Assembly (NCBI RefSeq): GCF_026626665.1
Contig: NZ_JAPNKE010000002.1
Location: 9,878,001 to 9,942,000, forward strand
Source of the DNA: Nannocystis pusilla
GTDB taxonomy: Bacteria > Myxococcota_A > Polyangia > Nannocystales > Nannocystaceae
DNA: 64,000 nucleotides
Direction: 5' to 3'
Position numbers and translations under genes: made by a program. Below are positions 25,939-33,666 of this stretch, in pieces. The notes under the pieces were generated by a model. The model worked only from the letters and a program-made list of their open reading frames with translations, was not told the origin of the DNA and searched no databases. Within the stretch, counting starts at the first letter, position 1; every line of letters begins with the position of its first letter.

Positions 25939-27153
25939 ATGACCTCCGCCGGCAAGCTCGCGCTGCTCGCATCGCTCTACCTGGCGCAGGGGATGCCGTA
26001 CGGGTTCTTCTCGCAGTTCTTGCCCGCGATGCTGCGCGAGCAGGGGGTGTCGCTCGAGGGCGTGGGCCTGGCGTCGTTGCTGGCGCTGCCGTGGGCGCTG
26101 AAGTTCGCGTGGGCGCCGCTGGTCGACCGCCACGGGCTCGACCGCTTCGGCCGGCGGCGCAGCTGGATCGTGCCGCTGCAGATCCTCACGGTCGTCACGC
26201 TGCTGGCGCTGTCGCAGGTCGAGCCGACGGTCGACCTGCAGGCGCTGGTGATCGGGGTGCTGGCGCTCAACTTCCTGGCGTCGACGCAGGACATCGCCAC
26301 CGACGGGCTGGCGGTGACGATCCTCGCGCCGGCGGAGCGCGGGCTCGGCAACGGGGTGCAGGTCGCGGCCTATCGCCTGGGGATGATCCTGTGCGGCGGG
26401 GTGCTGCTGATCCTCTATCCGTGGCTCGGCTGGGCCCGCGTGTGCCAGTGCATGGCCGGGGCGATCGCGCTCACGACGCTGCCGATCGCGGCGTTCCGCG
26501 GCGAGCCGCGGCCGGGGCAGGGCGAGCGCCCGGGGCTTTTGGCGTTCACCGAGTTCTTCCGCCGCCCGGGGGTCGGCTCGTGGCTGGCGGCGATCGCTGC
26601 GTTCAAGCTCGGCGAGGCGTTCGGGGTCGGGATGCTGCGCCCGTTCTTCATCGACCTGGGCCTCGGCCTGGCCGACATCGGCTGGCTGACCGGCACCGCC
26701 GGGTTCTTCGCCAGCCTGATCGGGGCGATGGTCGGCGGGGCGTTCGTCGCCAGCTACGGCCGCTACCGCTGCCTGTTCGTGTTCGCGGCGGTGCAGGCGC
26801 TGGCGGTCGCGTCGTACGCGATCCCGGCCGCGGGGTGGCGCGACGGCTGGGTGCTGTACGCGCTGTGCACGTTCGAACATTTTTCGAGCGGGATGGCCAC
26901 GGCCGCGCTGTTCACGATGATGATGGACGCGGCCCGCCCGCAGACCGCCGGCACGGACTACACGATCCAGGCCAGCGTGGTGGTCCTGGCCACCGGCCTC
27001 GGCTCGGCGCTGTCGGGCTTCTCGGCGGCTGAATTCGGCTACGCGACGCACTTCCTGCTCGCGGCGGTGCTGTGCGTGATCGGGGTGTTGCCGGCGGTGC
27101 AGCACTACGGGCTGGTCCGCCGCGGCGAGACCGAGCTGGCGAACGTGGCTTGA
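25939..27153 (+). CDS. major facilitator transporter, AmpG / RhtX-FptX-like
   Basis: 404 residues from ATG 25939, twelve predicted membrane helices. The N-terminus LASLYLAQGMPYGFFSQFLP followed by LPWALKFAWAPLVDRHGLDR is the signature of the AmpG/PAT group and of the related RhtX/FptX siderophore carriers; a second motif, LASTQDIATDGLAVTILAP, is equally typical. AmpG imports anhydromuropeptides for cell-wall recycling; RhtX and FptX import ferric siderophores. Sequence alone does not separate these, and there are no recycling or siderophore genes nearby. The chosen start follows a GC-rich stretch with no coding character. Confidence 0.85.
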   Translation: MTSAGKLALLASLYLAQGMPYGFFSQFLPAMLREQGVSLEGVGLASLLALPWALKFAWAPLVDRHGLDRFGRRRSWIVPLQILTVVTLLALSQVEPTVDLQALVIGVLALNFLASTQDIATDGLAVTILAPAERGLGNGVQVAAYRLGMILCGGVLLILYPWLGWARVCQCMAGAIALTTLPIAAFRGEPRPGQGERPGLLAFTEFFRRPGVGSWLAAIAAFKLGEAFGVGMLRPFFIDLGLGLADIGWLTGTAGFFASLIGAMVGGAFVASYGRYRCLFVFAAVQALAVASYAIPAAGWRDGWVLYALCTFEHFSSGMATAALFTMMMDAARPQTAGTDYTIQASVVVLATGLGSALSGFSAAEFGYATHFLLAAVLCVIGVLPAVQHYGLVRRGETELANVA

Positions 27154-27201
27154 GCTCGAGCGAGGTCGGCCGCGGTGCGGGCGCGGGACAGTATTTTCGG
27201 A

Positions 27202-27247
27202 CATGCCCTGGGGGGCATGTCCGAAGGAGCATGTCGCTCGGAGCAGG
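27202..27247. repeat. 14-bp-period array, 4 units, between convergent genes
   Basis: CATG 27202, 27216, 27230 and CAGG 27244. The central palindrome CGGACATGCCC-TGGGGGGCATGTCCG is long and G/C-closed and could serve as a bidirectional terminator for the flanking convergent genes. Confidence 0.75.
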
Positions 27248-27249
27248 CG

Positions 27250-28071
27250 TCAGGGGCTCGGGGGCTCGGGGGCCTTGGCGGGGGCGGAGCCGGCCGGCTT
27301 GCTCGCGGGCTTGGTCGCGGGGTCGGCGGGCCTGGTCGCGGCGGGCTTGGTCACGGGCTCGGCGGGCTTGTTCGTGGCAGGCGCGGGGTCGGCGGGCTTG
27401 GTCGCGGGTTCGGCCGGCTTGGTCGCAGTCGCGGGCTTGACGGGCTTGGCCTTGCCGGGGGCGGGCAGGACGGCGTCGATCACGTGGAGGACGCCGTTGG
27501 TGGCCTGAATGTCGGCGCGGACCAGCGCGGGCAGGGGCGGCAGGGGGGCGCCGGCGAGGGTGGTGAGGACGGGAGGCGGGGTGTCGGGAGCGGGCTGCTC
27601 GGGGGCGGCCGGCTCGGTTGCGGGCGCGACCGCCGAGGGGTAGGCCTTGGCGGGCAGCGGCGGGCCGGCGACGACGTGGTGCTGCAGCAGGGCCGCGAGC
27701 TTCTTCTTGTTCTTGAGCAGGCGGTCGAGCTCGCCCTTGGGGAGGGCCGCGAAGGCCTTGTCGCTGGGGGCGAAGATCGTGAAAGGACCGGGGCCCTGCA
27801 GGGTCTCGCGCAGGCCGGCGACGTCGACGGCCGAGAGGAAGGTGGTGACGCCGCCGGCCTCGCTGGCAGCGGCGAGCAGGTCGAGCGTGGGCGCGGGCGG
27901 TGCCTCGGGCTCGGGCGGGGCCTCGGGCTCGGGCTCGGGGGCGATCTCGGCGGCCACCGCGGGCGGCTCGGGCGGCGGGGTGTCGACCGGCGGCGGGGCA
28001 CTCTCGCCGCTGCGAGTGCAGGCCAGCGCGAGGGCGACGAACAGGGCGGGGGCGAAGCGGCGAGGCGACAT
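27250..28071 (-). CDS. fasciclin-domain lipoprotein with Lys-Pro-Ala repeats
   Basis: 273 residues from ATG 28071 (MSPRRFAPALFVALALACTR; lipobox ALAC). A Pro/Glu/Ala linker leads to a single fasciclin (FAS1) domain, about residues 65-200: TFLSAVDVAGLRETLQGPG, PFTIFAPSDKAFAALPKGE and NGVLHVIDAVLPAPGKAK are the canonical H1 and H2 blocks. The domain is interrupted by a roughly 30-residue Pro/Ala insertion (SAVAPATEPAAPEQPAPD). The last 65 residues are a low-complexity tail of Ala, Pro, Lys and Thr (units like TKPAEPATKPADP), possibly cell-wall or polysaccharide associated. FAS1 proteins act in adhesion. Confidence 0.88.
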   Translation of the reverse strand: MSPRRFAPALFVALALACTRSGESAPPPVDTPPPEPPAVAAEIAPEPEPEAPPEPEAPPAPTLDLLAAASEAGGVTTFLSAVDVAGLRETLQGPGPFTIFAPSDKAFAALPKGELDRLLKNKKKLAALLQHHVVAGPPLPAKAYPSAVAPATEPAAPEQPAPDTPPPVLTTLAGAPLPPLPALVRADIQATNGVLHVIDAVLPAPGKAKPVKPATATKPAEPATKPADPAPATNKPAEPVTKPAATRPADPATKPASKPAGSAPAKAPEPPSP

Positions 28072-28200
28072 CGTCGAGCGGTTTTGACGCGCGGCGCCGG
28101 CGTTGTCAAAGGGAGAAGCGAGCGCGACGCGAGGCCCGCGCGGGTCGGACGCGAGGGCGAGCCGCTGCGGGGCGATGCGAGCCTCGGCGGGCCAGCGCCG

Positions 28201-28404
28201 GCGTGTCGGGGACGCCGATCCTCGGGTCGGCGAGCGGCCCGACGCGAGCGGAGTTCGGGTCGAACGACGGGATGCGAGGGCGCAGAGAAGCGACCGCCGG
28301 GCTCGGCGACATGGCGAGTCGCAGCGAAGGGCGAGGGCCGGCGGTCGACGCGAGGCGAGCTTCGGCGGGCACCGCCGGCCGAAGAATCGGCGTCCCCGAC
28401 ACGC
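28201..28404. repeat. 19-bp perfect inverted repeat flanking 166 bp
   Basis: GCGTGTCGGGGACGCCGAT at 28201-28219 and its exact complement at 28386-28404, in a 441-bp gap (28072-28512) with no recognisable gene. Sequences next to the arms also partly repeat as direct copies (near 28170 and 28354). The arrangement could be a MITE-like relic or a large hairpin; I see no target-site duplication or transposase. Confidence 0.6.
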
Positions 28405-28422
28405 AGGGGCCGAGTGCGATCG

Positions 28423-28506
28423 CATGTCCTCGAGGGCATGTCCTCGAGGACGTGTCCTCGAGTACGTGTTCTTCAAGACATGTCTTGTTGGACATGTCTT
28501 GAAGCT
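28423..28506. repeat. 14-bp-period array, 6 units
   Basis: CATG or CGTG tetramers at 28423, 28437, 28451, 28465, 28479 and 28493, unit about CATGTCCTCGAGGA. It ends 7 bp before the stop codon of the minus-strand MerR-type gene, placing it at that gene's 3' end. Confidence 0.85.
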
Positions 28507-28512
28507 CGCGCG

Positions 28513-29427
28513 TCAATCGCCGGTGGCGGACTCCAGCGGGCAGAGGCTCTGGATGAGCTCGTGCAGCTGCTCTTTGGTGGTCGGGGCGATGTGGCCGCCG
28601 CGGGCGAGGAGGGGCTCGCGCATGGCCTCGGCCGCGAGGCCGCCGACGATCCAGGGGGTGTCGCCGCAGGCCTCGGCGTAGCCGTCGAGCAGGGCTCGCA
28701 GGCGGTCGGGGGCGGGGACGACGGTCGCGGACAGGCCGACGATGTCGGGGCGCAACTGGTCGATCATGTGGCGCATGGCCTCGGGCGGGGTGCGGGCGCC
28801 GAGGACGATCGACTTGATGCTCCACGTGGCCAGGCGCAGGCCCACGCCGTAGAGCGGGCCGGTGTGCTCCTCGTCGGCGAAGCAGGCCAGGACGACCTGC
28901 CGGCGCGCGTGCTCGGGCTGCACGAGGCGCAGCAGGAAGCGCATGGTGCTGCCGAGGATCTCGGCGGCCAGGTGCTCCTGCGCGACGCTGAGGTTGCCCT
29001 GGGCCCAGCGGTCGCCGATCTGCACGAGCGCCGGGCTGAACACCCGCTCGAACACGGTGACCGCGGGGCCGAGGAACAGCGAGCTCTTGACCGCGGCCTC
29101 GATGCGGTCGGGGTCGAAATGGTCGACGGCCTCGAGGATCCGCTGCACGGCGAGCTCGTCGTTGTCGGCCTCGACGCGCGCGGCCGCGGCGGTCTCGTCG
29201 TCGGTCGCCAGCACGGTGCGCGCGGCCTCGGACGGCGCCATGCCCGCCTCGCACAGCTCACGGACGCGGCGGATCCGCTCGACGTCGCGGTCGCTGTAGA
29301 GGCGGTAGGCTGACGACGAACGGCGAGGGGCAGGGAGGCCGTAGCGGCGCTCCCACGCGCGAAGTGTGGCCGCCGACACACCGGTCATCTCGGCCACCGA
29401 CTGGATGCGATATCGTCCGGTACTCAC
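28513..29427 (-). CDS. MerR-type, cobalamin-binding (CarH-like) transcriptional regulator
   Basis: 304 residues from GTG 29427 (VSTGRYRIQSVAEMTGVSAA). Residues 5-70 are a MerR helix-turn-helix (SAATLRAWERRYGLPAPRRS, YRLYSDRDVERIRRVRELCE). Residues about 90-175 are the four-helix B12 cap, with W-x9-EH preserved in DRWAQGNLSVAQEHLAAEIL, the feature that shields adenosylcobalamin in CarH photoreceptors. Residues about 180-300 are the Rossmann B12 domain, with the lower-ligand motif E-x-H-x-x-G in ADEEHTGPLYGVGL. In CarH, AdoCbl-bound tetramers repress in the dark and light destroys the tetramer. Presence of both Trp and Glu-His argues for a light-sensing AdoCbl form. Divergent from a DUF2141 gene with a long palindrome between them, the probable operator. 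Confidence 0.88.
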   Translation of the reverse strand: MSTGRYRIQSVAEMTGVSAATLRAWERRYGLPAPRRSSSAYRLYSDRDVERIRRVRELCEAGMAPSEAARTVLATDDETAAAARVEADNDELAVQRILEAVDHFDPDRIEAAVKSSLFLGPAVTVFERVFSPALVQIGDRWAQGNLSVAQEHLAAEILGSTMRFLLRLVQPEHARRQVVLACFADEEHTGPLYGVGLRLATWSIKSIVLGARTPPEAMRHMIDQLRPDIVGLSATVVPAPDRLRALLDGYAEACGDTPWIVGGLAAEAMREPLLARGGHIAPTTKEQLHELIQSLCPLESATGD

Positions 29428-29455
29428 GGCGTCCAAGACGGAGAAGGTTCAGGCC

Positions 29456-29497
29456 TTGCGGAAGGTTGCTCGCAACTCTTCGCAAAGTTTGTATACT
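29456..29497 (+). promoter_or_regulatory. 30-bp imperfect palindrome and -10 element between CarH-like and DUF2141 genes
   Basis: Centre GTTGCTCGCAAC (perfect arms GTTGC/GCAAC) is nested in outer arms TTGCG...CGCAA, so 29456-29485 is a 30-bp palindrome matching at 11 of 14 positions per arm. Six bases downstream lies TATACT (29492-29497), a good -10; the palindrome covers the -35 position. This fits repression of the rightward promoter by a dimeric or tetrameric regulator, most simply the divergent MerR protein. Confidence 0.6.
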
Positions 29498-29559
29498 GCG
29501 ATCCAGGGCGCCCTGCAACCGCTTGCGGCGCCATCTCCTGCCTGCGATCGTGGTCCCTC

Positions 29560-30000
29560 ATGCTGGCACAAAGCCTGAACACGTTCATCCTCGCGCTCAC
29601 CGCCGCGCTCGCCGCGGCGCCGGCCGAGACCGACGCCGAGCTGTCGATCCGCATGAGCGGCTTTCGCAACGACGACGGACAGGTGCTGATAGCGGTGTTC
29701 CGCGGCGAGGCCGGCTTCCCGGGCGACCCGAGCAAGGCGTGGAAAACGGCGGTAACCCGGGTGGCGCGAGGACAGGCGCGCGTCGACCTGGCGGTGCCGG
29801 CCGGCGAGTACGCGTTCGCCATCGTCCACGACGAGAACGGCAACAACAAGATGGACACGACCTGGGTCGGGATCCCCAAGGAGGGATACGCCGCCTCGAA
29901 CAACGCCAAGGGCCGGTTCGGACCGCCGAAGTACCGCGACGCGAAGTTCACCGTCGGCGCCGACGGGGCGATCCAGCGGATCGTGATCCAATACTTTTAG
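29560..30000 (+). CDS. DUF2141 secreted protein
   Basis: 146 residues from ATG 29560. The N-terminal LNTFILALTAALAAAPAE is a signal peptide. The mature protein is a small beta-sandwich of the DUF2141 family; all hallmark blocks are present: VLIAVFRGEAGFPGDPSKAW, VPAGEYAFAIVHDENGNNKM and DTTWVGIPKEGYAASNN, then GRFGPPKYRDAKF. The family has no established activity; in several bacteria members sit beside carotenoid or other pigment genes. Here it is divergent from a CarH-like light regulator, so light-dependent expression is a reasonable inference. Confidence 0.9.
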   Translation: MLAQSLNTFILALTAALAAAPAETDAELSIRMSGFRNDDGQVLIAVFRGEAGFPGDPSKAWKTAVTRVARGQARVDLAVPAGEYAFAIVHDENGNNKMDTTWVGIPKEGYAASNNAKGRFGPPKYRDAKFTVGADGAIQRIVIQYF

Positions 30001-30026
30001 CCGGATCGAAACAGCGCGCGGCGGGA

Positions 30027-30986
30027 TCAGCGGCGCGCGTAGGCGTGGAGGGCCGGGGCGGCGCCCTCGCTGACGGTGTAGTAGCCGCGGTCGTCGGCGG
30101 CGAAGGCGAGGGCTTCGCCCTGGCGCTCGAGGACGAGCGGTAGGTCGCAGTCGGGGCCGCGGAAGGCCTCGGCGAGCGGGCGGGACGGGTCGCGGCGCCA
30201 CACGCGGGCGGCGAGGTAGGTGCGCAGGGCGACCAGGGTGCCGTCGCGGCTGACCGCGCCGCCGGTGACGAGGCCGAGGACGCCGAGCTCGCCGGCGGCG
30301 GTCAGCTCGCCGGAGGTCAGCGGGGCGGCGGCGCAGAACACGGCCGAGCCGCCGCGGCTCTTGGTGACGATGCACATGTCCCCGCGGACAGGGTCGACGA
30401 GCAAGGTCTCGGCGTTGTGGGCCTGGCCGCCCGGGTAGGTGAAGACCAGCCGCTCGACGCCGGCCAGGCGGTGCTCGGCGGGCGCGGCGGCGAGGTCGAC
30501 GGCCGGCTCGGCGACGCGGTAGACGACGACCTCGCGGCGCTTCCGCTGGTTGTCGCCGATGTCGCCGACGTAGAGGGCGTCGCCGCCGTCCTTGCCTGGC
30601 CCGAGGGCCATGTCCTCCCAGTCATGGACCTCGGCGCCGCCCAGCCGCCAGCGGCCGAGGTGGCGCGCGCCGTCGACCGCGAAGGCGTAGACCAGCGGAC
30701 CGCCGGCGTCGGAGTCGTTGTGGGTCCACAGCACGCCCGGGTTGCGCCGGCTGGCCGCCAGGCCCGAGGCCTCGACGATCTCCGGCGGCGTGAGGGCGCC
30801 GGGGCTGGGAACGGCGGCGAACTCCGGGCACTCGGCGGCGCCGTCCGTGACCGGCGCGGGGGCGGGGGCAGGGGCGCCGGGGCTGTCGGAAGGGACAGGG
30901 CTCGAAGTACATGACCCGAGGGACAGGATCGCGGCGAGGAGCGAGCGGATGGCCCGAGGCCGCGAGGGCCCGAGGCCGCGGCGCAT
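30027..30986 (-). CDS. lipoprotein with beta-propeller, possible esterase-like protein
   Basis: 319 residues from ATG 30986; signal peptide ending LAAILSLGSCTSS (lipobox LGSC). After a Pro/Ala linker the protein shows a six-bladed propeller pattern: VEASGLAASRRNPGVLWTHN, MALGPGKDGGDALYVGDIGD, then TYPGGQAHNAETLLVDPVRG and ALAFAADDRGYYTVSEG. The order DNQ...YP-G-x-x-x-N-x-E-x-L resembles secreted phytase/esterase-like propeller proteins, but catalytic identity is uncertain. The 14-bp repeat enters the coding sequence three times: in the linker (30882-30927), at 30595-30626 and at 30375-30392. Confidence 0.75.
   Translation of the reverse strand: MRRGLGPSRPRAIRSLLAAILSLGSCTSSPVPSDSPGAPAPAPAPVTDGAAECPEFAAVPSPGALTPPEIVEASGLAASRRNPGVLWTHNDSDAGGPLVYAFAVDGARHLGRWRLGGAEVHDWEDMALGPGKDGGDALYVGDIGDNQRKRREVVVYRVAEPAVDLAAAPAEHRLAGVERLVFTYPGGQAHNAETLLVDPVRGDMCIVTKSRGGSAVFCAAAPLTSGELTAAGELGVLGLVTGGAVSRDGTLVALRTYLAARVWRRDPSRPLAEAFRGPDCDLPLVLERQGEALAFAADDRGYYTVSEGAAPALHAYARR
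30375..30392. repeat. 14-bp-period palindrome, 2 units, inside the propeller lipoprotein gene
   Basis: CATGTCCCCGCGGACAGG; half-sites 30375 and 30389, encoding DPVRGDM on the minus strand. Confidence 0.6.
30595..30626. repeat. 14-bp-period repeat, 3 units, inside the propeller lipoprotein gene
   Basis: CCTG 30595, CATG 30609, CATG 30623; encodes VHDWEDMALGPG. This part is well conserved-looking, so chance cannot be excluded. Confidence 0.4.
30882..30927. repeat. 14-bp-period repeat, 4 units, just after a lipobox
   Basis: GCTG 30882, CAGG 30896, CATG 30910, CAGG 30924; codes for the start of the disordered linker (SCTSSPVPSDSPG). Confidence 0.7.
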
Positions 30987-30989
30987 CGG

Positions 30990-31287
30990 AATGGCTGGGA
31001 AAACATGTCCATGGGGACATGCTCTCGCGGCGGCGGCCGCGGTAGGGAGGAGCGGGCGGCGAGTCGGAGAACCGAGCCCGAGCGGGAGGCCCTTCGGGGG
31101 CTCGACGCCGGCAGGCCGCGAGTGTCTGTCTGATAAGACATGTCCCGGCGGACATGCTCTCTCGGGGGCACCCGCGGCGGGGACGGCCCGAGCGCCCGAG
31201 CGCGGGGAGAGTGCGCGCGCGGGCGCGGCGGAGGTCAGATGGATGTCCACGCGGACATGTCCAATGGGACATGCTTTAAGAACAATG
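30990..31287. repeat. three clusters of 14-bp-period repeats in an intergenic region
   Basis: The 347 bp between two minus-strand genes (30987-31333) hold no gene. Half-sites: AATG 30990, CATG 31004, CATG 31018; CATG 31139, CATG 31153 (perhaps TCTG 31125); and GATG 31242, CATG 31256, CATG 31270, AATG 31284. The units CATGTCCATGGGGA and CATGTCCAATGGGA are near-perfect. Confidence 0.8.
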
Positions 31288-31333
31288 TGCTTCGGGGCAG
31301 GGGGAGCGGGGCGGCCGGGGGCGGCCGGCGGGC

Positions 31334-32260
31334 TCATGTCTGCGGTCCCGAGGTGCGGTTCAAGGTGCGGAGGATCTCCTCGATGCGGACCACGAACTCG
31401 TTGGCGCTCTGGGGGCGCATGGCCGGGTCCGTGGCGAGGCAGTCGTCGACCAGCTCCGACAGGCGGCGCGGCATGCCGGGCAGCTTGCTGGCGAGCGTGG
31501 GCGCGGGGCGGGCCACCTTGGCCTTCATCAGCGTCTGCGGGTTGCCGGAGAAGGGGGTCTCGCCGACGAGGGCCTCGAACAGCATCACGCCCATGGCGTA
31601 GATGTCGAACAGCGGGCTCGCGGGCTTGCCCAGGACCTGCTCGGGGGCCATGTACTCGGGCGTGGCGACGAAGGCGCCGGGGTTCTGTTTGCGCGCCTCG
31701 GCCTCGGCCCAGGCGGCGATGCCGAAGTCGAGCACCTGCACGGCCTCGCCGTCGCCGTCGGGCAGCGGCACGAGCATGACGTTCTCGGCCTTGAGGTCGC
31801 GGTGGACCTGGCCGGCGTTGTGGGCGGCGCGCACGGCCCGGGCGACGTCGCGGAGGATCCGCGCGGCCCGCAGGACCGGCAGGTAGCGCCGCTCGGCGAT
31901 GGCCTCGAACAGGCTGCTGCCGACCAGCAGCTCGGTGACGAGGAACAGCCGGCCGTCGGCCAGGCGGCCGCCGTCGAACACCTGCGCGATATTGGGGTGC
32001 GAGGTGTCGCTGGCGGCGCGGGCCATGCGGCGGAAGCGGTCGACGTCCTCGTCGCCGCGCACGAGGCTCTTCCACTGCGGGCTGAGCACGCGCACGGCGC
32101 AGCGGCTGCCCATCTGGATGTGCTCGCCGCGGTACAGCTCGCCGAAGTTGGCGGGGCCGATGAACTCGAGCACGCGGAAGTAGGTCGCGACGAGGGTGCC
32201 CGCTTCGAGGGTGTCCTCTTCGTCCTGCGCCAGGCTCTGCACCGGGCTCCAGGCTACCAC
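31334..32260 (-). CDS. serine/threonine protein kinase with altered ATP-site residues
   Basis: 308 residues from GTG 32260: a single kinase domain with no membrane segment or sensor. The catalytic loop HRDLKAENVMLV, DFG (VLDFGIAAW) and APE (TPEYMAPEQV) are intact, as is DIYAMGVMLFEAL. The ATP-anchoring part is not: the glycine loop reads IGPANFGELYRG instead of G-x-G-x-x-G, and the beta-3 lysine (A-V-K) is Arg in SRCAVRVLSP. Arg at this position usually lowers activity strongly, so this may be a pseudokinase or use another lysine. Myxobacterial cytosolic Hanks kinases act in signalling cascades; no partner is encoded nearby. Confidence 0.88.
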   Translation of the reverse strand: MVAWSPVQSLAQDEEDTLEAGTLVATYFRVLEFIGPANFGELYRGEHIQMGSRCAVRVLSPQWKSLVRGDEDVDRFRRMARAASDTSHPNIAQVFDGGRLADGRLFLVTELLVGSSLFEAIAERRYLPVLRAARILRDVARAVRAAHNAGQVHRDLKAENVMLVPLPDGDGEAVQVLDFGIAAWAEAEARKQNPGAFVATPEYMAPEQVLGKPASPLFDIYAMGVMLFEALVGETPFSGNPQTLMKAKVARPAPTLASKLPGMPRRLSELVDDCLATDPAMRPQSANEFVVRIEEILRTLNRTSGPQT

Positions 32261-32522
32261 GGGGCCCGACGCGGGCGGGAAAACTCCGCGCAGGAGGGGG
32301 CGGGGCGGGCGCCGCGGACGGGTAACCCCTACCTTGGGACAGGTCGAGCCCGTCGGGCCGGGGACACCGCGAAGCGGCGAACTTCCGGGCCCTCGCGGCC
32401 CGGCGTTTGTTCACGCTCGCGGTCGCCGCGATCACGGCGATCGGCCCACCGCGCGGCGGCAGGGCGCCTGTCTCACGCGCGCGACGGAGGATGCGGGCTG
32501 CGCTCGTGGCACACTGACGGCG

Positions 32523-32909
32523 ATGCACGAGCCGGCCCCGGAGGACGAGATCTATGCCCGAATCGGCGAGGAGGGCTTTGCGCGGCTGGTAGCGGCCTTT
32601 TACCGCCGTGTGTCCGATGACGACATCCTGGGGCCGATGTACCCGCGCCACGACATGGTCGGCGCCGAGGCCCGCCTGCGCGACTTCCTGGTCGGCCGAT
32701 TCGGCGGTCCGCAGCGCTACATCGCGCAACGGGGGCATCCGCGGCTGCGGGCCAGGCACATGCCGTTCAAGCTCGACCTGCGCGCCCGCGATCGCTGGGT
32801 CGCGCTGATGGAGGCCGCCCTCGTCGAGGCCCAGCTCGAGCCGGGGGCTGCGGCGACGCTGCGGGGGTTCTTCGCCGACACCGCGACCTTCCTGATGAAC
32901 AGCGGGTAG
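32523..32909 (+). CDS. group II truncated haemoglobin
   Basis: 128 residues from ATG 32523. The 2-on-2 globin pattern is clear: YARIGEEGFARLVAAFYRRV (helices A-B, with the B10 Tyr), DILGPMYP, LRDFLVGRFGGPQRYIAQRG with the C/E helices, and HPRLRARHMPF with the proximal F8 His, then RDRWVALMEAAL with the Trp at G8 that marks group II. It should bind O2 or NO at a haem. Length fits the family. The 262 bp upstream (32261-32522) contain no gene. Confidence 0.92.
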   Translation: MHEPAPEDEIYARIGEEGFARLVAAFYRRVSDDDILGPMYPRHDMVGAEARLRDFLVGRFGGPQRYIAQRGHPRLRARHMPFKLDLRARDRWVALMEAALVEAQLEPGAAATLRGFFADTATFLMNSG

Positions 32910-32962
32910 CCGCGGGTGCGTCCGCGTGGGCGGGCAGCGCCGCGGGTCGGCGACGCTTCGGA

Positions 32963-33022
32963 CATGGCTTTGCGGACATGGCCGCGGGGGCATGTCGCTC
33001 GGGACATGCCCCCAAAGACAAG
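32963..33022. repeat. 14-bp-period array, 5 units, between convergent genes
   Basis: CATG at 32963, 32977, 32991 and 33005 and CAAG at 33019. Lies between the globin gene (+) and the cupin gene (-), both ending here. Confidence 0.8.
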
Positions 33023-33036
33023 CAGTCCCAGCAGCC

Positions 33037-33666
33037 TCAGGCCCGCGGGGGCAGGCCGGGGAACTCGACGCCGAACACGACGACGGCGTAGAGGAGGTCC
33101 TGGTCGGGCAGGGCGGTGAGGCTGTGGGCGCTGCCGGCGGCGCGGAAGCTGCCGGCGCCGGCGCGGACGACGGTGCCGTCGTCCTCGACGAAGCCGCCCT
33201 GCAGCACCAGCACGTGCTCGTCGCCGAGGTGGTTGTGGTGTGGGAACCGGGCGCCGGCGGCGACGCGGACGAAGCCGACGTCGGCGCCGGCGGTGGCCGG
33301 GCCGCCCTCGAGGTGGAACAGCTCGACGTTCGGCAGCACGTGCTCCCACACGTCCGCGCGCGCGAGGCTGACGAGCAGCTCGCCGACCCGCTCGTGGGCG
33401 AGGTCGAGGAGGTGGGACAGGCGGGCGACGAACGGGCTGAAGCGACGCTCGGGCGCGGCGGCGGCGGCGAGCAGGCGAGCGCGGCTGGCGGCGGACGCGG
33501 GGGCGGGCCGCAGGGCCAGCGAGAGGGCGGTGAAGGCCTCGGCCACGGCGGCCTCGGCCATGTCCTCGCCTGCCCAAAGGGGCATGTCCTTCAGGACATC
33601 CTCCTGCAGGGCCGCTGGATGGCCCGGGCGCCGGTCCGGCGGGTCTTCGCGGTCGCGGCCGGTCAT
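33037..33666 (-). CDS. cupin-domain protein coupled to an ECF sigma factor (ChrR-like)
   Basis: 209 residues from ATG 33666, overlapping the sigma factor stop by 4 bp. Residues about 105-205 form a cupin with the metal motif PHHNHLGDEHVLVLQGGFVE (His-x-His...Glu...His) and the second motif SAHSLTALPD. This order, ECF sigma then cupin, is that of RpoE-ChrR, where ChrR binds the sigma factor and responds to singlet oxygen. Unlike ChrR, the N-terminal half has no H-x3-C-x2-C zinc site; the protein contains no cysteine at all, so binding to sigma must differ. The N-terminal segment QEDVLKDMPLWAGEDM is written by 14-bp repeat sequence (33559-33600). Confidence 0.8.
   Translation of the reverse strand: MTGRDREDPPDRRPGHPAALQEDVLKDMPLWAGEDMAEAAVAEAFTALSLALRPAPASAASRARLLAAAAAPERRFSPFVARLSHLLDLAHERVGELLVSLARADVWEHVLPNVELFHLEGGPATAGADVGFVRVAAGARFPHHNHLGDEHVLVLQGGFVEDDGTVVRAGAGSFRAAGSAHSLTALPDQDLLYAVVVFGVEFPGLPPRA
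33569..33600. repeat. 14-bp-period repeat, 3 units, in the 5' part of the cupin gene
   Basis: CCTG 33569, CATG 33583, CATC 33597; a further CATG at 33559 is out of phase by 4 bp. Confidence 0.6.

Noticed and set aside
28423..28506. CRISPR array
   Set aside because: The repeats are short (14-bp step), have no unique 30-bp spacers, and no cas genes are near.
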